Notes under the pieces: model-generated
The model's input: only the letters and a program-made list of their open reading frames with translations
The model's database searches: none
Told to the model about the DNA's origin: nothing
Shown: piece by piece, positions 5,706 through 6,957 of the stretch
Layout: each line of letters begins with the position of its first letter
Numbering within the stretch: position 1 is the first letter of the stretch
Program-made: the position numbers and the translations under genes
NCBI GenBank assembly: GCA_031258665.1
Contig: JAIRML010000296.1
Span: 1 to 6,957, forward strand
Length of the DNA: 6,957 bases
Origin: Oscillospiraceae bacterium
GTDB lineage: Bacteria; Bacillota; Clostridia; Oscillospirales; UBA929
Direction: 5' to 3'

Positions 5706-6957
5706 CCACGGCAGGTCCGCCGTCACGGGAGCCGGCAGCGTGACGTTCACGCACCCGGCCTCGTCGGCGGTGACATATGCGCGGTAGTCGTTTGCCTGTG
5801 CCGTCGGCGCGTAGTTGTAACCGGTGCGCAGCAGGGCCCGTTCGCCCGGCTCAAAGCCGGCCCCCGTGACCGTCACGGTCCGGGCCGCCTTGTCGACCGA
5901 CACGCCAAGCGTGAAGTCCGACCGGCCGTACACCTCGATCTCGGCGAGCTGCAGACGGTTGCGCACGCGCCCCTGAGCATCGACGCCCTCGTCTCCCGCG
6001 GGCAGACCCAGCATCGTCGTCACAATACGCACATAGCGCGCCGGCGTGAGGGCGAAGACATATTCGCCCCGGCCCTGCGCCGCCGTCGGCGCCGGCTCGT
6101 CCGTCACCGTCTTCACCACCGTGTAGTTCACGCCGTCGGCGCTCACCTGGATCGTGAAATCCTGCGGATAGTTCGGGTACCCGCCCTGTGTCGTCGCCGC
6201 ATCGGACCGCGGGTAGATACAGACCCTGTCGACGTTCTTCACGGCGCCGAGATCGATCGTGATCTTGTGCGGGTCTGCGGAGAGGTCCCGCTGGCTGAAG
6301 TACTCCCGCGTCGTAAAGCCCGACTTCCCGGCCCGGCTGACGCGCTCGCCGTCCACCAGATTGTTTGCGCCCCAACTGCCGTCGGCGGCCCCCACCATCG
6401 CGTTGTCGGCCCCGACGGGGATCTTCCCGCGGGCCAGGTTGACGGGGCCGATCCACTCCGTGCGCGCCAGCAGCGTGTAGTCCCGATCCATCTGCACCGT
6501 ATAGGACATCTGTGTCTCGTCGCCGAAGTCGGCGCCGTCGACGGCCACCACGCCATACTCGCCGGCGTAGCGGGACACAAACCGCACCTCCACGCTCTCG
6601 CCCTTCAGGTACATGGCTCGGTACGGCGCCGCCTGCTCCACATCGTCCACAAAGAGCCGTGTGTTCTGCCCGTCGTCCACATCCACCGTGAGGATCTGCA
6701 CCTCACCGCGCGCCGCGGTCAGTGTGACCTCCGACGCCGTGGCGAAGTACACGAATTTGTCGTCGAACCCTGTACTCGTGAGTCCGGCGCCGTTGGACAC
6801 ATCCTGCCCGTTTTCCCAGACGATCTCACCCCCGTGGTACACCGTCGTGGCGCGCCGACCGCCCGTCAGCGGGACACCAACCACCGCCGTCGTGCCCGCC
6901 GGCACCGTTGTGTGCACCCGCGCCGCGCCGTCCGGCGCGGCGTCCGCCGACACCGCG
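5391..6957 (-). CDS. C-terminal part of a multidomain secreted glycosidase, probably GH78 alpha-L-rhamnosidase (5' end outside window)
   Basis: The reading frame is open to the window edge, so the start lies beyond 6957; the GTG at 6953 is an internal codon. Counting residues from 6953: about 10-80 resembles the beta domain that closes GH78 rhamnosidases (VPAGTTAVVGVP matches VPANTTATLYLP in the neighbour at 816-5285). About 85-167 resembles a bacterial B-repeat-like beta domain ending in a YTVQMDRDYTL stretch. About 171-343 is a discoidin / F5/8 type C (CBM32-like) domain, with NLARGK at its start, a DG-rich loop, KITIDLG, a VSADGVNYT strand, RYVRI, and AEIEVYG at its end. About 346-440 is an E-set-like beta domain (VTVTGAGFEPGE). 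About 441-520 is an Ig-like (BIG2-type) domain ending in VTVSVA. The last two domains are shared with the next gene. No catalytic domain is visible, so the GH78 assignment rests on the first domain and on context; another sugar hydrolase is possible. Role inferred: extracellular glycan binding and hydrolysis. Confidence 0.75.
   Translation of the reverse strand, partial: AVSADAAPDGAARVHTTVPAGTTAVVGVPLTGGRRATTVYHGGEIVWENGQDVSNGAGLTSTGFDDKFVYFATASEVTLTAARGEVQILTVDVDDGQNTRLFVDDVEQAAPYRAMYLKGESVEVRFVSRYAGEYGVVAVDGADFGDETQMSYTVQMDRDYTLLARTEWIGPVNLARGKIPVGADNAMVGAADGSWGANNLVDGERVSRAGKSGFTTREYFSQRDLSADPHKITIDLGAVKNVDRVCIYPRSDAATTQGGYPNYPQDFTIQVSADGVNYTVVKTVTDEPAPTAAQGRGEYVFALTPARYVRIVTTMLGLPAGDEGVDAQGRVRNRLQLAEIEVYGRSDFTLGVSVDKAARTVTVTGAGFEPGERALLRTGYNYAPTAQANDYRAYVTADEAGCVNVTLPAPVTADLPWLGGHRYHASLGDAVASAPIPAADVRAHSSARISLRIKGKAPLNLHVDAVPEAYTVTSSNPAVATVEQVNGAWTVTGKKAGTALVMVRVAEEFGGGAHLVTVSVA

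Noticed and set aside
5391..6953. GTG at 6953 as the start of a complete 520-residue gene
   Set aside because: The frame stays open to the window edge, there is no signal peptide or ribosome site, and the sequence starts in the middle of a GH78-like C-terminal domain.

Overview
The window looks like a stretch of a GC-rich bacterial chromosome carrying a run of large secreted glycoside hydrolases, all on the minus strand and read from high to low coordinates. The best supported gene is a complete GH78 alpha-L-rhamnosidase in the middle (816-5285). Upstream of it lies the 3' part of another multidomain surface protein (5391-6957, running off the window), which starts with what looks like the last beta domain of a second GH78 enzyme. 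Downstream lies the 5' part of a third secreted protein (1-581, running off the window), whose N-terminal layout resembles the complete rhamnosidase. The order of transcription is therefore gene A (partial) -> gene B (complete) -> gene C (partial).

Layout in transcription order. 6957-5391: GH78 C-terminal-like domain, a bacterial B-repeat-like domain, a discoidin (F5/8 type C, CBM32-like) domain, then a two-domain tail. 5390-5286: a 105-base gap with a small hairpin at the stop codon and a purine-rich leader with a clear Shine-Dalgarno. 5285-816: signal peptide, Fn3-like domain, lectin-like insert, rhamnosidase N domain, central beta domain, (alpha/alpha)6 catalytic domain, C domain, FIVAR-like helical spacer, and the same two-domain tail. 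815-582: a 234-base gap that is the most structured non-coding piece. It holds a GC hairpin after the stop, an AT-rich 122-base near-palindrome with a perfect 23-bp hairpin at its exact centre, a perfect TATAAT, and an 11-bp GC hairpin touching the next Shine-Dalgarno. 581-1: signal peptide, Fn3-like domain and the start of a lectin-like domain.

The proteins probably act together outside the cell, removing terminal alpha-L-rhamnose from a rhamnose-bearing glycan such as pectin rhamnogalacturonan, plant glycosides or bacterial polysaccharide. The substrate cannot be read from the sequence. Signal peptides, strong purine-rich Shine-Dalgarno sites, and FIVAR, discoidin, B-repeat and Ig-like accessory domains fit a Gram-positive anaerobe, for example a GC-rich member of the Clostridia from a gut or digester. 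That placement is inference with low confidence; Actinomycetota and other phyla are not excluded.

The two points most worth following are the C-terminal tail shared by genes A and B (67 of the last 80 residues identical, with DNA similarity ending at the stop codon) and the concentric palindrome between genes B and C. No RNA genes, CRISPR array, transposase or phage genes were seen.
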